DNA of 64,000 nt, from assembly GCA_045599325.1 (NCBI GenBank), contig JAZRVT010000028.1, forward strand, positions 9,541 through 73,540, written 5' to 3'. Below are positions 41,808 through 50,692 of this stretch, in pieces (position 1 is the stretch's first letter; every line of letters starts with the position of its first letter). Made by a program: the position numbers and the translations under genes. The notes beneath the pieces are model-generated. The model saw nothing but the letters and a program-made list of their open reading frames with translations. It was not told the origin of the DNA and did no database searches. Source of the stretch: Cacconaster sp045599325. Lineage in GTDB: Bacteria; Bacteroidota; Bacteroidia; Bacteroidales; UBA932.

Positions 41808-43039
41808 GTTACAAGTTCAAACTCCTTGGCAGCCTCGCAGAGATATTCTTCATTGGCGCCGCCGTGCTGGTCGCCGTTGAGATAGGCAGCGAGCGCAGCT
41901 GGAAACGATCTGTGCTTCAGTCAAGACTTGAAGCGTACACGGATATCATAGACGAGGCCGGCGATTCGGCTGCATACATTGAAGAACTTCTTCCGGATGA
42001 CATCCGTATCACTGTCCTGACGCAGGATGGAACGGTCACATACGATTCCTGCGAACCTTTGACGGCCCTCGACAACCATCACGAGAGACCGGAGATACAG
42101 GATGCGCTGGCTGACGGTGACGGCTATGCCATCCGTCAGTCGGAAACTGCCAATCAGAAATATCTGTACTTCGCAAAGAATTATGACGGACGTATCATCC
42201 GCGCCGCACTGCCGTTTGAGGTCGATATGGAGAAATATTTCCGGCCCGACTGGGTGCTTCTGGCGGGTATCATACTCCTATTTGCGGTGCTGATGCTGCT
42301 GGCGATCAGCTATTCCCGCAGATATGAAAACCGTCTCCGTACTGCATCTGAAAACGCGGCCAGGGAATTGAAGCACTCGCTTACCAGCAACATAGCGCAC
42401 GAACTGAAAACCCCTGTGACCAGCATTCGCGGATATCTGGAGACCATCATTGAGAATCCCGACATTTCAGAGGACAGGAAGAACCTCTTCATAGACCGCT
42501 CCTATACCCAGTCCATAAGACTCTCCGAACTCATCCGCGACGTCGCTCTCATCACCAAACTGGAAGAGGCTCCGGAGCAGTTCCGCATCGAACCTATGGA
42601 CCTCTGCAGCATCGTCGCGGAGGTGAGCGACGAATTCGAGAATGCGCTCCTCAAAGAGAGCATGAAGATAATCAGCCAAGTCCCCGCCAGGACAATGATG
42701 AACGGAAACCGCAGCCTTATGTATGCTGTCATCCGCAATCTCGTGGAGAACTCTGTCAAGTATGCGGGAAAAGGTGCTGAGATACACATAGAGGCAAGTC
42801 GCCACATCGACCACCTCGAACTGACTTATTATGACAACGGGGCAGGTGTAAGCGAATCTCAGCTCGGAAAGATCTTCGAAAGATTCTACAGCATACCGGG
42901 CAAGCCTGGAAGTACGGAAGGGTCAGGTCTCGGACTTTCTATAGTCAAGAATGCCGTTGCGTTCCACAAAGGCACTATATTCGCATCTATCAGGAAAGAA
43001 GGCGGCTTGCGCTTTGAAATGAAGTTCTACCGAATCTAA
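41804..43039 (+). CDS. phoR: PhoR-like sensor histidine kinase
   Basis: This 411-residue membrane kinase has two transmembrane helices (about residues 7-27 and 150-168) flanking a periplasmic domain of about 120 residues. The dimerisation domain holds the phospho-acceptor His199 (NIAHELKTPVTSIRG). The ATPase domain has an N box NLVENSVKYA, G1 YDNGAGVS and G2 GSGLGLSIVKNAV. There is no HAMP or PAS domain of obvious type between the second helix and the H box, which differs from E. coli PhoR. It is cotranscribed with the regulator (ATGA overlap). The phosphate assignment comes from context. Confidence 0.85.
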   Translation: MSYKFKLLGSLAEIFFIGAAVLVAVEIGSERSWKRSVLQSRLEAYTDIIDEAGDSAAYIEELLPDDIRITVLTQDGTVTYDSCEPLTALDNHHERPEIQDALADGDGYAIRQSETANQKYLYFAKNYDGRIIRAALPFEVDMEKYFRPDWVLLAGIILLFAVLMLLAISYSRRYENRLRTASENAARELKHSLTSNIAHELKTPVTSIRGYLETIIENPDISEDRKNLFIDRSYTQSIRLSELIRDVALITKLEEAPEQFRIEPMDLCSIVAEVSDEFENALLKESMKIISQVPARTMMNGNRSLMYAVIRNLVENSVKYAGKGAEIHIEASRHIDHLELTYYDNGAGVSESQLGKIFERFYSIPGKPGSTEGSGLGLSIVKNAVAFHKGTIFASIRKEGGLRFEMKFYRI

Positions 43040-43050
43040 CCATTTAGTGG

Positions 43051-43416
43051 ATGCTGATAATCCTGTTCTTGATACTTGGTCTTCTGTCGCTGGCGTTGGG
43101 AATCCTCGGACTTTTCCTTCCGGGCCTGCCTACGACACCATTCCTGATACTCGCGTCCTATTCTTTCATCAAGAGCAGTCCGCGGTTGCACAGACGGCTG
43201 CTGAATTCAAGATTTGGCGACCATCTCAGAAAATATGAGGAGAACCCCGGTCTCCACAGAAAAACGAAAATCTACATAATCTTCTTGATCACTGCAATGT
43301 GCAGTGTCTCGGCCATATTCTTCGCCAAGTCTGTCTTGCTGAGGATTCTCATAGGTGTTGCCGGCCTGATAGGAGCCATCGTCGTTTCTGTGGTCATCCC
43401 TACGTTAAAGGGCTGA
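43051..43416 (+). CDS. YbaN/DUF454 family inner-membrane protein
   Basis: The 121-residue protein has the DUF454 signature: an N-terminal hydrophobic helix running into LFLPGLPTTPFLILASYSF, a conserved R-L-H-R-R-L-L segment and W-like FGDHLRKY, then a helical hairpin at the C-terminus. The function of the family is unknown. It lies 11 bp after the phoR stop, so it may be cotranscribed with the two-component pair. Confidence 0.85.
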   Translation: MLIILFLILGLLSLALGILGLFLPGLPTTPFLILASYSFIKSSPRLHRRLLNSRFGDHLRKYEENPGLHRKTKIYIIFLITAMCSVSAIFFAKSVLLRILIGVAGLIGAIVVSVVIPTLKG

Positions 43417-43472
43417 AAAGTTTCCTGCAGACCGGTTTTCCATCGGACTTTGCCGCTATGGAAGTCTTATGG

Positions 43473-44168
43473 TTATATTCCGAGAAGTAAATTGAGCAAT
43501 GGAACCAGGGCAGATGTGGCAACACCCATAAGGACAATGCACAGACCGCTAACTGCACCTTCGACCGCGCCCAGTTCTATGGCTCGCCCTGTACCGATCC
43601 CATGAGCCGAACATCCCATGGCCACGCCCTTTGCAACGGGGTCGGTAATCTTCAGAGCTTTTAATAGTGATGGGCCGAAGACTGCACCAAGCACACCTGT
43701 AAGAACGACAGATATAGCTATCAATGAAGTGCTGCCACCAGCGATGGAAGTGACATCGATAGCAATAGGTACGGTGACTGACTTGGCTTCCATCGACCTT
43801 ATCAGTTCGGAAGATGCATCGAACAATTTGCCGATTGACCATACTCCTGCGATACCGACCGTGCTGCCGACGACTACTGCGGAAAGAATGGCGGCAAAGT
43901 TCTTCCTTACTATTTCGATGTTGTCGTAAAGACGGAGAGCAAGAGCGACTACGCTGGGGCCAAGGAGGAAATCCAGGAGTCTGTTCCCGGCCCGGTAATC
44001 TGAATATGGAATCTTGAATATCAGAAGGGTGGCGATGATCACAATCATCGCAGTTATGAAAGGATGCAGGATAGAGGTCCCGCTTTTGCGGTGAATGAAG
44101 ACGCCCAATAGATATGATGCCAAAGTCAGAAGGAGCATGGACGGCATACTTGTCACAACCTCCGTCAT
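43473..44168 (-). CDS. lrgB: LrgB-family membrane protein
   Basis: From ATG 44168 the protein has 231 residues and about six to eight hydrophobic helices. It shows the LrgB blocks LLGPSVVALALRLYDN, a central KSVTVPIAIDVTSIAGG (the family's KSVTTPIA region) and GCSAHGIGTGRAIELG near the C-terminus. LrgAB was named for effects on murein hydrolases, but LrgAB-type proteins in Bacillus (PftAB) and Streptococcus act in pyruvate transport. The start overlaps the lrgA stop by ATGA; a longer in-frame start at 44285 would run deep into lrgA and is rejected. The location beside NanA, which makes pyruvate, favours a pyruvate role. Confidence 0.88.
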   Translation of the reverse strand: MTEVVTSMPSMLLLTLASYLLGVFIHRKSGTSILHPFITAMIVIIATLLIFKIPYSDYRAGNRLLDFLLGPSVVALALRLYDNIEIVRKNFAAILSAVVVGSTVGIAGVWSIGKLFDASSELIRSMEAKSVTVPIAIDVTSIAGGSTSLIAISVVLTGVLGAVFGPSLLKALKITDPVAKGVAMGCSAHGIGTGRAIELGAVEGAVSGLCIVLMGVATSALVPLLNLLLGI

Positions 44169-44512
44169 CTCTTTTTGAATTTTGTTATTGTCTGGTGCGT
44201 CCATCCCGATGAGGCAAGCACTAGAATCCAGCATACAACCATTATCACCAGCCATGTGACAAGGCTGGTCCTTATGAGACCCCACTGGTCGATGATGCCT
44301 ATAGCTGAAGGAATAAACAGGACAGTCATATTCTTCGTAAGGAAGTCAGATGCCTGCCTGATCCATTCAGGCTTTATCAACTTGAAGCACAGAGCGATGA
44401 ACAACAGCAGCATCCCTATGACGCTTCCAGGCATGAAATGCCCGGTCAGCGAAGAAATCAGTTCGCCTGCAACAAGAAAAGTCAGAATGATGCTGAAACC
44501 TATGACCGGCAT
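44165..44512 (-). CDS. lrgA: LrgA/CidA-family membrane protein
   Basis: The protein is 115 residues from ATG 44512, with four hydrophobic helices and the LrgA blocks GELISSLTGHFMPGSVIGMLLLF and MTVLFIPSAIGIIDQWGLI. An in-frame start at 44587 adds a polar 25-residue extension (MMPHRQICR...) that is not typical, so the shorter form is preferred, though the longer one cannot be excluded. LrgA and LrgB work as a pair. The gene follows the GntR regulator gene on the same strand and overlaps lrgB, so a gntR-lrgA-lrgB operon is likely. Confidence 0.82.
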   Translation of the reverse strand: MPVIGFSIILTFLVAGELISSLTGHFMPGSVIGMLLLFIALCFKLIKPEWIRQASDFLTKNMTVLFIPSAIGIIDQWGLIRTSLVTWLVIMVVCWILVLASSGWTHQTITKFKKR

Positions 44513-44602
44513 GGCCCGAACGGATAAATCAGTTCTTTTGTGCAGTGATCGCAGACAAGTTCGACATATTTGCCGATGTGGCATCAATTTCAGAGCGGTT
44601 CA

Positions 44603-45307
44603 TTACTTTTTATTCTGAAGCTCGTGATAAGCAGCAAGGCTCGATTCCTTTCTTACAAACTGAACGTCAAGATGAATTCTCATGGCAGACCTGAACCTCT
44701 CGACGTCTCCCTGTTTAAGAACAGCGACAAGTGTTCTATGGGTTAACACATCATTCCTGAGCCAGTCAGTCTGTTTTGGGGGATACAAGGCAAATAAATC
44801 GTGCAGTATGTGCTGAAAATATTCCAGGCTCTTGTTTCCGGTCATCTTGTAAAGGATTGTATGGAACTGGATATCAAGTTCCTTCAGCTCTTCAGGGTCT
44901 TGGCTTGCCTCTTCCTTCTCTACGATTTCAAGCAGTTGGGCTATCTGTTCTTCTGTGCTGTTCTTCACAGCCAGATCCGCCATTCCAATTTCAAGCATCA
45001 GACGAAGTTCATACATGTCCTTGATGGATTCCATGTCGAGAAGTCCCGACATGAAAACATACTGTAAAATACCGAACACCTTAGGCTGGACGAATATCGT
45101 CCCCTTTTTCCTTTTTGTTTCTATGAACCCCAAAGTCTTTAATCCGCTAATGGCTTCCCTCATTACAACGCGGCTCACCCCTAGTTCTTGTGCAAGCTCG
45201 TTTTCTTTAGGAAGGACTGAGTTGTATTCATATCCTTTATCCTTTATGTACTTAAGAATTCTGTCTTGTGTTGCTTCTACTTGAGAATTGTTGCGGTCGT
45301 TGGTCAT
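44603..45307 (-). CDS. FadR-type GntR transcriptional regulator
   Basis: The protein is about 234 residues. An N-terminal winged helix-turn-helix (LPKENELAQELGVSRVVMREAISGLKTLGFIETKRKKG) is followed by an all-helical FCD ligand domain. Its metal/ligand residues appear as Asp in LDIQFH, His in FHTILYKMTGN, and HRTLVAVLKQGD plus H-L-D-V in RIHLDVQF. FCD-type GntR proteins often repress sugar-acid and sialate operons. It diverges from the nanA operon. The -7 box at 45329-45336 makes a start at 45331 impossible; ATG 45316 or 45307 remain, and the latter leaves a normal leader. Neu5Ac or a derivative as inducer is inferred. Confidence 0.88.
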   Translation of the reverse strand: MTNDRNNSQVEATQDRILKYIKDKGYEYNSVLPKENELAQELGVSRVVMREAISGLKTLGFIETKRKKGTIFVQPKVFGILQYVFMSGLLDMESIKDMYELRLMLEIGMADLAVKNSTEEQIAQLLEIVEKEEASQDPEELKELDIQFHTILYKMTGNKSLEYFQHILHDLFALYPPKQTDWLRNDVLTHRTLVAVLKQGDVERFRSAMRIHLDVQFVRKESSLAAYHELQNKK

Positions 45308-45328
45308 AGGTGACATATCATATTCGTG

Positions 45329-45336
45329 CAAAGGTA
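45329..45336 (-). promoter_or_regulatory. -7 box for gntR-lrgAB
   Basis: Minus-strand TACCTTTG fully matches TAnnTTTG. Transcription would begin near 45323, just before the candidate start codons at 45316 and 45307. Confidence 0.55.
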
Positions 45337-45395
45337 GTAATAAATAATTATATGTATTATCTGAAAGTGAGTTATTGTTGGCAGGGGTCGCGCTA

Positions 45396-45524
45396 TAGAT
45401 ACTATCTAATATAAGGTTTATGCTTAATTTGTATTAAAAATGAAGAAAATATTTTCAATAGATATTACCTAAATAAAATTTTTTATATATTTGCGATAAC
45501 TCTTGTAACTATAGATAAATACTA
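45396..45524. promoter_or_regulatory. Three TAGATAnnnnCTA boxes, candidate GntR operators
   Basis: The pattern TAGATA-n4-CTA occurs at 45396-45408, 45459-45471 and 45512-45524 between the divergent gntR and nanA genes. The first copy is a perfect 13-bp palindrome (TAGATA-C-TATCTA). The second matches it in 11 of 13 positions. The third keeps both outer parts. The boxes bracket the nanA -7 box at 45486-45493. This is the only repeated symmetric element I see in the intergenic region. Confidence 0.5.
45486..45493 (+). promoter_or_regulatory. -7 box for the nan operon
   Basis: TATATTTG fully matches TAnnTTTG, 52 bp before the nanA ATG. It lies between the second and third candidate operator boxes. 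Confidence 0.55.
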
Positions 45525-45545
45525 CTTATTATTAATTTTCAACGC

Positions 45546-46463
45546 ATGGCAAAAATTACAGGTCTAATTGATGCTCCGTTCACCCCTATGCTGGCAAACG
45601 GGGATGTTAATCTCGATGTTATTCCGGCCTATGCCCAAATGCTTGCCGCTAACGGTCTTCAGGGCGTTTTCATAAACGGATCTTCTGGAGAGGGATATAT
45701 GCTCACTACTGAAGAGAGAATGGCTATCGCACGTGCATGGATAAAGGCCGTACCTGAAGGTTTCAAGGTGATAGTACACGTAGGTAGCTGCTGTCTGCGG
45801 GAAAGTGTCAAACTTGCTGCTGATGCGCAGGCCATCGGAGCCTGGGGCATCGGTGCCATGGCACCTCCTTTCCCGAAAATCGGCCGCATCGAGGAGCTTG
45901 TCAAGTACTGCGAAGCCATTTGCGCCGCAGCACCCGAACTTCCCTTTTATTACTACCACATTCCTGCGTTCAACGGTTGCTTCCTTCCTATGCTGGACCT
46001 CCTGAAGGCTGTGGATGGGCGTATCTCCAACTTTGCCGGAATCAAATACACTTTTGAGAGTCTGTACGAATACAATCAGTGCCGTCTCTACAAGGATGGA
46101 AAGTATGACATGCTCCACGGACAGGACGAAACAATTCTTCCAAGCCTTGCACAAGGAGGAGCCCGGGGAGGTATCGGTGGAACCACCAACTACAACGGCC
46201 GTGAACTGGTCGGCATTATTGAAGCGTGGAAGAACGGCGACATTGAGACAGCCCGTGAGAAGCAGAACTTCTCTCAGGAGGTCATCAACATTATCTGCAA
46301 GTACCGTGGCAATATCGTGGGCGGCAAGAGAATAATGAAACTTATCGGTCTTGATCTTGGACCGAATCGGGTTCCTTTCCGCAACATGACTGAGGAGGAA
46401 GAGGCAGCTTTGAAGAATGACCTCGAAGCAATAGGATTCTTTGACAGGTGCAATAAGTTCTAA
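45546..46463 (+). CDS. nanA: N-acetylneuraminate lyase
   Basis: NanA cleaves N-acetylneuraminate to N-acetylmannosamine and pyruvate. The 305-residue protein has the DHDPS-fold motifs of the sialate branch: GSSGEGYMLT at 45-54, the catalytic Tyr137 in YYYHIP, and the Schiff-base Lys167 in FAGIKYTF. This corresponds closely to Tyr137/Lys165 of the E. coli enzyme. GGTTNYNGRELV supplies a late active-site loop. It opens a long plus-strand operon with an epimerase gene 3 bp downstream. It is cytoplasmic. Dihydrodipicolinate synthase is the main alternative and is unlikely given the YHIPA motif and context. Confidence 0.95.
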   Translation: MAKITGLIDAPFTPMLANGDVNLDVIPAYAQMLAANGLQGVFINGSSGEGYMLTTEERMAIARAWIKAVPEGFKVIVHVGSCCLRESVKLAADAQAIGAWGIGAMAPPFPKIGRIEELVKYCEAICAAAPELPFYYYHIPAFNGCFLPMLDLLKAVDGRISNFAGIKYTFESLYEYNQCRLYKDGKYDMLHGQDETILPSLAQGGARGGIGGTTNYNGRELVGIIEAWKNGDIETAREKQNFSQEVINIICKYRGNIVGGKRIMKLIGLDLGPNRVPFRNMTEEEEAALKNDLEAIGFFDRCNKF

Positions 46464-46466
46464 ACC

Positions 46467-47651
46467 ATGACAACAGCGCAGAAACATTACCTGGAGCAAA
46501 GTCGTGATATTTATCTTGGCACGCTCGTGAACGATATTATGCCGTTCTGGCTCCAGCATGGTCTGGACCGCGAGAACGGCGGCGTGTACACCTGCCTTGA
46601 CCGTGACGGAACTCTTATGGACACCACAAAGAGCGTTTGGTTCCAGGGCCGGTTTGGCTTTATCGCCTCCTATGCGTACAACAATATCAAAAAGAACCCA
46701 GAGTGGATCGCTGCTTCCAAATCCTGCATAGACTTCATAGAGGCACATTGCTTCGACACCGACGGCCATATGTTCTTCACTGTGACCGCAGATGGTGCGG
46801 GTGTACAGAAGCGCCGCTATGTATTCTCCGAGTGCTTCGCCATAATTGCCATGGCCGAGTATGCACTTGCTTCAGCAGACATGACATATGCGCAGAAGGC
46901 TCTGGAACTCTTCAAGCGTACGCGCGAGATGCTTGCACGTCCTGGCTTCCTTCCTCCGAAGACCGCCCAGAAGGGCTACAGCCATTCAATTACAATGATG
47001 TTCTTCAATGTGGTTGCCGTGTTGAAGAAGGTCGTTGACGATCCCGCTTTGGACGAGCAGCTGCATACTTCTCTTGAACTCATTGAGACCAAGCTTCTCA
47101 GCAAGGAGTACAGGACTGTCCTGGAGAGCGTAGACGAGGAAGGAAAACTCGTTGATACCATAGCCGGCCGTGTAATCAATCCGGGCCACTGCATAGAGAC
47201 ATCGTGGTTCCTGATGGAAACCGCAGGCCTTTTCGATGATCCGGAGCACGTGAAGGAACTTGCCCTGCAGATCTTTGACTGGGACTTCGAGTGGGGATGG
47301 GACGAGGAATTCGGCGGAGTGATCAACTTCAAGGACTGCCGCAACTTTCCTCCTCAGGACTATTCTCAGGATATGAAATTCTGGTGGCCGCAGTGCGAAA
47401 CCATAATTGCATCGTTGTATGCCTACAAACTCACTGGGGATGACAAGTATTTGGACATTCACAAAGCTGCTAATGACTGGGCATTCAAGCACTTCGCAGA
47501 CGAGAAGTTCGGTGAGTGGTACGGCTATCTGCATCGCGACGGCACCGTTGCGCAGCCTGCCAAGGGCAACATCTTCAAAGGACCGTTTCACGTTCCCAGG
47601 ATGCTGATCAAGTCTTATTTACTGTGTAACGATATTTTAAATCAATACTAA
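46467..47651 (+). CDS. nanE: AGE-family N-acylglucosamine 2-epimerase
   Basis: The 394-residue protein belongs to the (alpha/alpha)6-barrel AGE/renin-binding-protein family, which interconverts ManNAc and GlcNAc. Recognisable blocks are WFQGRFGFIASYAYN near the N-terminus, KRRYVFSECFAIIAMAEYA, GRVINPGHCIETSWFLME with the catalytic His, and EFGGVINFKDC. Bacteroides species use this type of epimerase after NanA, in place of the NanK/NanE-P route. The gene starts 3 bp after nanA. No kinase is in the window, so GlcNAc phosphorylation must come from elsewhere (RokA in Bacteroides). Confidence 0.92.
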   Translation: MTTAQKHYLEQSRDIYLGTLVNDIMPFWLQHGLDRENGGVYTCLDRDGTLMDTTKSVWFQGRFGFIASYAYNNIKKNPEWIAASKSCIDFIEAHCFDTDGHMFFTVTADGAGVQKRRYVFSECFAIIAMAEYALASADMTYAQKALELFKRTREMLARPGFLPPKTAQKGYSHSITMMFFNVVAVLKKVVDDPALDEQLHTSLELIETKLLSKEYRTVLESVDEEGKLVDTIAGRVINPGHCIETSWFLMETAGLFDDPEHVKELALQIFDWDFEWGWDEEFGGVINFKDCRNFPPQDYSQDMKFWWPQCETIIASLYAYKLTGDDKYLDIHKAANDWAFKHFADEKFGEWYGYLHRDGTVAQPAKGNIFKGPFHVPRMLIKSYLLCNDILNQY

Positions 47652-47669
47652 TCATTAATTCAATATTTT

Positions 47670-50600
47670 ATGAAAAAAATCTGTTCTATTGTATTCACAC
47701 TGCTGCTTGCGCTTCAAGCGCTCGCACAGACGAACACAGTATCCGGAACGGTAAAGGACAATACCGGCGAGCCTCTCATCGGCGTCGCCGTTATTGAAAA
47801 AGGCACAAACAATGGTGTCTCGACCGAACTGGATGGCACTTACACAATCAATGTGAAGGACGGAGCTGTTCTTTCCTTCTCTTGTATTGGATATATTGAT
47901 CAGGAAGTCGCTGTCAACGGCCGTGCTGTCGTTGATGTTGTGTTGGATGATGACATTACGCTGCTTAATGATGTCGTGGTCATTGGATATGGCACACAGA
48001 AAAAATCCAGCATGACAGCATCTGTTGCTTCAATTTCTTCAAAGGAAGTTTCGAAGATGGTTACATCAAATGTCGCCTCTGCTCTCCTTGGACGAACCCC
48101 TGGTGTAGATATTCTCCAGAATGGTGCCGAGGCAGGTGGCGACATCAGCATCGTTATCCGTGGTGCTGGCTCATTCGGCGAGACTGAACCTCTCTACGTA
48201 ATTGACGGTGCAATCGGCAGCAATGGAATCAACCTTCTGAATCCCAATGATATTGCGTCAATTGAGATCCTCAAGGATGGCGCAGCGGCCGCAATCTATG
48301 GCTCGCGGGCAGCAAACGGAGTTGTCCTCATCACAACCAAGAATGGCAGGGCGGGCAATGTTGTCGTCGAACTCAATGGTTCATACTCGTATCAAACGCC
48401 ATCCAAGATGCTTGACTTCATGAATGCGGATCAGTGGAGAAACTATGCAAATATGATATGTGAGAACAGTCCTTCATTCGATCCTGCTCCTCAGAATGTT
48501 CATCCCAGCGACCCTGGCAGAAGCCAGGACTGGCAGGAACTTTATTATCACAATGCCCCAATGTACAACATCGGAGCAAATGTATCCGGCGGTAGCGAAA
48601 ATGCCTTGTTCAGTACCAGCATAGGTTATACCCGCCAGGATGGTATTGTCATCGAGTCCGGTTATGACAAGTACAACGCAAGGGTGAACGGCATGTTCAA
48701 GAAAGGACGCTTTGTGTTCCAGGAGAATCTCGCTGTCGCACACGGCAAGAAACAGGTCGGACCATCCAACAGAGCGATTGAAATCCCTACCATCCCTGTT
48801 ACCGACTCCTATGGCAGATATATCTCCACGCCTCTTCTTGATGGTTACTCGACCACCAATATGGATATCACCAACCCTCTTGCCGCTATCTATGTAAGGG
48901 ATCAGTATGTCGAAAAGACAGAGACCACAGGCAGTTTCAGCGCCGGAGTGGACATCTGGAACGGACTGAAATTCAAGAGTACTCTTTCAGGCAGTCTCCT
49001 CAATACACACGGATACAACCACACTCCTGAGTACGCATCATATTGGGATGAGAACGGTACCCCTGATTCACACTTCAGCCAGCCATATACCTCTCTTGAT
49101 GAGTCCAGGGCAACAAGCTTCAATTACACGATTGATAATATTCTCACATTCAAGAATACATTTGGCGGACATACTGTCGATGCACTCCTCGGCCATAGCT
49201 GGATGCGTGAGTTTTATCGCATCAATTCAATCGATACAGGCGTTGCTGACCTTGGCTCACCTTCAATTACAACGTATAATGGCGCTGGAACCATTGGGTC
49301 AAATGAGGCAAATGCCGCTCTTCTTTCTTTCTTCGCGCGTCTCAATTATGACTACAATGACAGGTACCTCTTCTCAGCAAGCATACGCCGCGATGAGTCA
49401 TCCAAGTTCGCTAAGGGGCATCGAGTAGGCTACTTCCCATCTGTATCGGCAGGCTGGAACATCCATAACGAGAACTGGTTCAATATCCCCGCCATCAGCA
49501 AGCTCAAACTTCGTGCAAGCTATGGTGAGCTTGGAGCAAACTTCATCTCTCCATATTCATTCCTGTCTCTTGCATATGGTCCTGTTCCTACCATATTCAA
49601 TAACAAACGTCAGTATGGATACGTAACACGGCTTGCCCAGTCGGATCTTACCTGGGAGACTTCCATATCGAAGAACGTCGCTCTTGAGACATCATTCTTC
49701 AACGATGCGCTCAGTTTCAGCGTTGAATATTTCTCGAAAATCAACAAGGACCTCCTTGCACCACTTGAAGCACTTCCTTCATCAGGTCAGACAATCGTAG
49801 TCAACGATGGCGAAGTCCCTTATTACAACACTGCTTCAGTTGAGAACAGGGGTTGGGAATTTATGCTCGGCTATAGGAAAGCACTTGACAGGGACTGGCA
49901 TATCGATGTCCAGGGGAACATCTCATTCTTGAAAAACAATGTGCTTGCACTTGGCGAAGGCGTACAGCCAATACGAGGCAGCCTTATGAGCTCAAAGTTC
50001 TCAGACAGGCCTACAATCACACAGCCCGGTATGCCAATAGGCACATTCTGGGGATATAAGGTAGTCGGTCTTTCTTCTGAAGGAGACTTCCTTTATGAGG
50101 CAGCGGACGGTACGGCAAAGACGGCCAAGGATGTGGGTGAAGCTGACAAGCAGGTCATTGGCAATCCTACTCCAGACTTTACATACGGACTCAATGTCAA
50201 CGTAAACTACAAGAATTGGGATCTCACCGCTTTCTTCCAAGGTACACAGGGCAATGACATTTTTGCTGCTGCGAAGTATCAGTTCTATTTCAACCCGGAC
50301 AGCAATGCACTGGTTGATGCAATGAACTCCTGGACCTCATCGAACAAGAATACAAATCTTCCGATTGCAAAGACTGACAACTTCAACGGAGGTAACTCTC
50401 TTCCAAGCTCATTCTATATTGAGGATGGTTCATACTTCCGCTGCAAGAATCTCCAGATCGGTTATACTTTCAATGAAAAACAGCTCGCAAAAACCGGATT
50501 CATCAACGGAATGAGACTCTATGTCAGCGTCCAGAACCTCTTCACACTTACCAAGTACCCTCTGTATGACCCTGAGGTCAGCAGCAACACTCTGTTTGAT

Positions 50601-50681
50601 AGGGGAATTGATGGTCTTTACCAGACAGCGCCTGCTGTCAACGCAAGGACATACAATGTCGGTTTTAACATAACATTCTAA
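47670..50681 (+). CDS. SusC-like TonB-linked transporter of the sialic-acid operon
   Basis: The 1,003-residue protein has a signal peptide ending near LQALAQ and a regulatory-like domain (SGTVKDNTGEPLIGVAVIE). A TonB box/plug entry follows (DVVVIGYGTQKKSSMTASVASI), then a plug with AAAIYGSRAANGVVLIT. The rest is a long barrel closing with YNVGFNITF. It is 18 bp after the epimerase gene and 11 bp before the SusD partner. It should import sialylated oligosaccharides or free sialic acid across the outer membrane, by context. It is clearly not a copy of the SusC encoded at 9925-12846. Confidence 0.95.
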   Translation: MKKICSIVFTLLLALQALAQTNTVSGTVKDNTGEPLIGVAVIEKGTNNGVSTELDGTYTINVKDGAVLSFSCIGYIDQEVAVNGRAVVDVVLDDDITLLNDVVVIGYGTQKKSSMTASVASISSKEVSKMVTSNVASALLGRTPGVDILQNGAEAGGDISIVIRGAGSFGETEPLYVIDGAIGSNGINLLNPNDIASIEILKDGAAAAIYGSRAANGVVLITTKNGRAGNVVVELNGSYSYQTPSKMLDFMNADQWRNYANMICENSPSFDPAPQNVHPSDPGRSQDWQELYYHNAPMYNIGANVSGGSENALFSTSIGYTRQDGIVIESGYDKYNARVNGMFKKGRFVFQENLAVAHGKKQVGPSNRAIEIPTIPVTDSYGRYISTPLLDGYSTTNMDITNPLAAIYVRDQYVEKTETTGSFSAGVDIWNGLKFKSTLSGSLLNTHGYNHTPEYASYWDENGTPDSHFSQPYTSLDESRATSFNYTIDNILTFKNTFGGHTVDALLGHSWMREFYRINSIDTGVADLGSPSITTYNGAGTIGSNEANAALLSFFARLNYDYNDRYLFSASIRRDESSKFAKGHRVGYFPSVSAGWNIHNENWFNIPAISKLKLRASYGELGANFISPYSFLSLAYGPVPTIFNNKRQYGYVTRLAQSDLTWETSISKNVALETSFFNDALSFSVEYFSKINKDLLAPLEALPSSGQTIVVNDGEVPYYNTASVENRGWEFMLGYRKALDRDWHIDVQGNISFLKNNVLALGEGVQPIRGSLMSSKFSDRPTITQPGMPIGTFWGYKVVGLSSEGDFLYEAADGTAKTAKDVGEADKQVIGNPTPDFTYGLNVNVNYKNWDLTAFFQGTQGNDIFAAAKYQFYFNPDSNALVDAMNSWTSSNKNTNLPIAKTDNFNGGNSLPSSFYIEDGSYFRCKNLQIGYTFNEKQLAKTGFINGMRLYVSVQNLFTLTKYPLYDPEVSSNTLFDRGIDGLYQTAPAVNARTYNVGFNITF

Positions 50682-50692
50682 TTAACAAGTCC

